This document shows, piece by piece, positions 61,837-64,000 of a stretch of 64,000 nt of DNA. How positions within the stretch are numbered: the first letter of the stretch is position 1; each line of letters begins with the position of its first letter. A model generated the notes under the pieces. It made no database searches. It was given only the letters and a program-made list of their open reading frames with translations, and was not told the DNA's origin. The stretch covers positions 310,001-374,000 of the forward strand of contig JAWZYV010017538.1 of NCBI GenBank assembly GCA_038373885.1. The letters are read 5' to 3'. The DNA is from Cheiracanthium punctorium (taxonomy: Eukaryota; Arthropoda; Arachnida; Araneae; Cheiracanthiidae). Position numbers and translations under genes: made by a program.

Positions 61837-61975
61837 ACACTGGTGTTGAAAGATGAAATAAAAAAAAACTTTGTGTAAAAAACACACATAAAGAAGTATT
61901 TATTGGTTGGGACGTTTGTTTCGACCGAAAAAAATCTTCGTTCTTCTTCAGTCGTCAATACTTCGAACTCTGTTC
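61837..61975 (-). mobile_element. Penelope-like retroelement tail F4
   Basis: Same family as F1-F3 (CACTGGTGTTGAAAGATGAA, ACTTTGTGTAAAAAACACAC, ATAAAGAAGTA) but not folded back; it continues into GGGACGTTTGTTTCGACC. On the minus strand the order is hammerhead-like core, then A/T-rich tail, as in Penelope-type long-terminal segments. No reverse transcriptase is present. Confidence 0.5.
61911..61951 (-). ncRNA. Hammerhead-ribozyme-like motif
   Basis: On the minus strand: CTGAAGA (61951-61945, fits core CUGANGA), a stem II candidate GAACGAA/TTCGGTC (seven pairs, one A-G mismatch, seven-base loop), GAAAC (61922-61918), a four-base AAAC spacer and GTC (61913-61911) as cleavage site. A helix III of one C-G pair is characteristic of the minimal hammerheads reported in Penelope-like elements. 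One unpaired A separates the core from stem II. Helix I is not clear. Activity is untested. Confidence 0.4.
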
Positions 61976-62023
61976 CACTTTTTGTCCGCACAAGTTTTTA
62001 TTTATCTCGGGAGGTTACCAAAG

Positions 62024-62985
62024 CAAGCACAAAGCAAATCGAAGAAATTATGAACCTGCTAAGGAATGTAGAATAAATTTGGCTCAAGTGCGTGAACGTA
62101 CAGTTCAAAAACGAGCAGAGGAAACAGATGATCGTCGGAAGCAGCATTTGAAAGAAGAAGACCACAGAAATTCCAGACAATGGCAAGCATTTAGAGTAAA
62201 CTAATTGCCTACAAAGCAGCCACGAATGCGGATACTTTCTATCGCAGTTTATAACCTTTTAGCGTGGTTTTCATTCACTATGGAGCATTGCACTTTCCCC
62301 AAAAAAAATTAATCAATCAAATTCACAGAAATTTCTTTGGGGACTACTGTTTGCATCGTAGGACTGACATAGCACACATCCTGCTTTTCCTGTAAACTAG
62401 TGGGATTGTTTCTTGGACTTCACCCACTTCTAGAGAATTTTATAAAAGAATTCGGAATTTGAATGCTTTGCAAGGGCTTCGTTGACAGTGAATGACTACC
62501 AAACGTTTAACGGAGGTGTGTACAGTTATGTTATAGCAGTAAAGTTATCATAAACTTAATTTGACAGCTCATCCAACTCAAAATCCTGACGGCAAATTTA
62601 AACGTCTTCAATATGGACTGATAGATAATTATGACACTGTTAGTGAATGATGAATAATCCCCTTAACCATGGTATCAGCGAAGACCTGATTACTTACTTA
62701 GAAAGTGTATTAAGATCTGAAAATTCTTCCGTGAGTACCTTCATGTTGATGCGAGAAACAGAAGTTAATGCTCTCCCAGCTGCAGAAGGAAACGAGGCAC
62801 CTTATGTTTAGCTACTTTTTACTTTACCTGATGCTGCTGATCATTGAAGATTTAACATACCTTTTCAAAACGAAGAATTTGCCTTTTTAACATAGAACGG
62901 TAAAGTAGCATTACATATCTTACAAAGTAGCATAACGTAGCGTTGAATGACATGCCTCTTCAAAACGAAGTATGTGCCATAAAGA
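62024..62985 (+). pseudogene. Decayed Helitron replicase/helicase N-terminal relic
   Basis: In shifting + frames: a basic charged segment (LAQVRERTVQKRAEETDDRR, to 62203), then HYGALHFP (about 62275-62300, from a C..CGALHF motif), NFFGDYCLH and DIAHIL, REFYKRIRNLNAL, and later SEDLITYLESVL, then TFMLMRETEVNAL and FNIPFQNEEFAF. This order matches the region of Helitron proteins before and at the start of the helitron-like (Rep) domain. Several frameshifts and stops; no Rep catalytic motif or helicase is visible. Confidence 0.65.
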
Positions 62986-62989
62986 CGAC

Positions 62990-63453
62990 AAAAGCTTTTG
63001 TGATAATGAATTAGTGATTTGAAAGACAGGTAAACATTTAAAAATCATGAATGTTGATACGTCGAGCCATTTACTTGCCCATTGTCTTACCCTAAAGGAA
63101 CTTTTGGGTTTTGAAGATGGCTTGATAGACAGGTTCTAACTTTTAAATGCGAAACTATCAAAGAAAATCTTAAATCTTCTCTTCCGATTTCTTAAATTCT
63201 TTGCTAGTCTTCTCAGGTTTGATCTGTGTACTCTTTTAAACAAACAAACAGACAAGCAAAAAAAAGTTTAAGTTTTTGTCAATAATTTAATTAAAAAAAA
63301 GTTAAATTTTAATTTGAACGATAAATGAATGCGCGAATTAAGATGGTCTTAAATTTTTATACATGTTTCTAACTATGTAATTAACTAGCAGATCTAGTTA
63401 TTCAACTACCAGTGTTGCCTTAATAATTGCTAACTTTATTTCATGCACCTCAG
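62990..63453. other. Intron 10, last part
   Basis: AT-rich; ends with the pyrimidine-rich acceptor CTTTATTTCATGCACCTCAG. Confidence 0.5.
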
Positions 63454-63476
63454 AAACATGGAATGTCCTTGAAAAA
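63454..63476 (+). CDS. rdgA: DGK exon k: 23-nt microexon after accessory domain
   Basis: AAACATGGAATGTCCTTGAA plus AAA encodes KHGMSLK and two further bases, phase 0 in. Strong acceptor (CACCTCAG) and consensus donor GTAAGT. KHG directly after ...ARTK matches the ...SKRKHG run of fly RdgA. The short length lowers certainty; the next exon lies beyond the window. Confidence 0.65.
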
Positions 63477-64000
63477 GTAAGTACATTTACCATAACAACA
63501 GATTTTCATTATTATCGATAAGTCTTATTTGAAAACAAACATTTTTAAAATATAATGTATTTATATTTTTGCTTTCCAAAATGCATATTTAGAGAATATA
63601 TTTACTAAATAAATTTATGTCACAGTTTAGAGTACAAAGTCAATGAAACGAATTAACCAACTACAAGAACAGTTTTTTAAGAAAGCCATATTTATATGTA
63701 GCCCATATATTGAAGGAAAACTAAGAAAAGTTGTAGCAAATTATAGGAACTTCTTAAATTACATTTTTTTTTCCAAAATAACATTTTACCTTCAAATATT
63801 TACATAAAGAATTTTAAAACTGCACATAACTGGCTATAGTATGTAGACATAAATTAGCCCATGTAATTATGTGGCTCGCAGGCTAACGCGATTTTGGCAT
63901 TCTCGAATGCCAGAAATTTTTACTGGTGAAACAAAAAATTTGAAACAACAATAAAAATAAGAGGCAAATAAACAAAATAATTGGAAGAAAATTACACTTT
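63477..64000. other. Start of intron 11, nothing recognised
   Basis: AT-rich DNA to the window end; no further kinase exon. Confidence 0.5.

Overview
The window is eukaryotic, AT-rich nuclear DNA. It holds one recognisable host gene, spread on the + strand over at least 56 kb: a diacylglycerol kinase (DGK) of the zeta/iota class. Its closest remembered relative is insect rdgA. Ten exons that join in frame run from the second cysteine-rich (C1) domain through the whole catalytic and accessory domains, and an eleventh 23-nt exon is probable. The exons are 7232-7264, 11954-12109, 16295-16479, 23581-23755, 30579-30649, 33395-33540, 37734-37852, 45450-45523, 57084-57192, 59536-59706 and 63454-63476. 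Phases agree at every junction and all introns are GT-AG. The first C1 domain and the start codon lie upstream of the window; the MARCKS-like, ankyrin and C-terminal parts lie downstream. Protein similarity and the repeat types suggest an arthropod with large introns, possibly a chelicerate; the species cannot be told from this sequence.

The rest is intron and upstream DNA filled with transposable elements. Upstream of the first exon (1-7231) are a terminal-inverted-repeat (TIR) element carrying a broken Tc1-like/Helitron-like reading frame, a hAT-type and a piggyBac-type MITE, and SINE-like repeats. Intron 1 has a hAT MITE with a perfect 8-bp target duplication, a Tc1-type MITE with about 67-bp TIRs, and a possible extra 99-nt in-frame exon. 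Intron 3 has a large element with GTTACT-rich ends. Intron 4 holds a 4.3-kb TIR element with another nested inside. Introns 5 and 6 hold foldback and minisatellite-armed elements, hAT MITEs and a dead mariner. Intron 7 has a piggyBac MITE with a nested hAT insertion and a near-perfect 96-bp palindrome. Intron 8 (11.6 kb) is enlarged by three head-to-tail Helitrons and a fourth in inverse orientation. Intron 10 contains decayed Helitron coding sequence and a repeat that looks like a Penelope-type retroelement tail with a hammerhead-ribozyme-like motif.

No rRNA, CRISPR, complete tRNA or bacterial-type operon was seen. The most interesting leads are the hammerhead-like motif (61911-61951, with a second candidate at 55200-55244), the candidate cassette exon inside the C1 domain (9227-9325), the Tc1/Helitron chimera (1930-2650), and the inverted-repeat module carried inside each Helitron copy and also present on its own.
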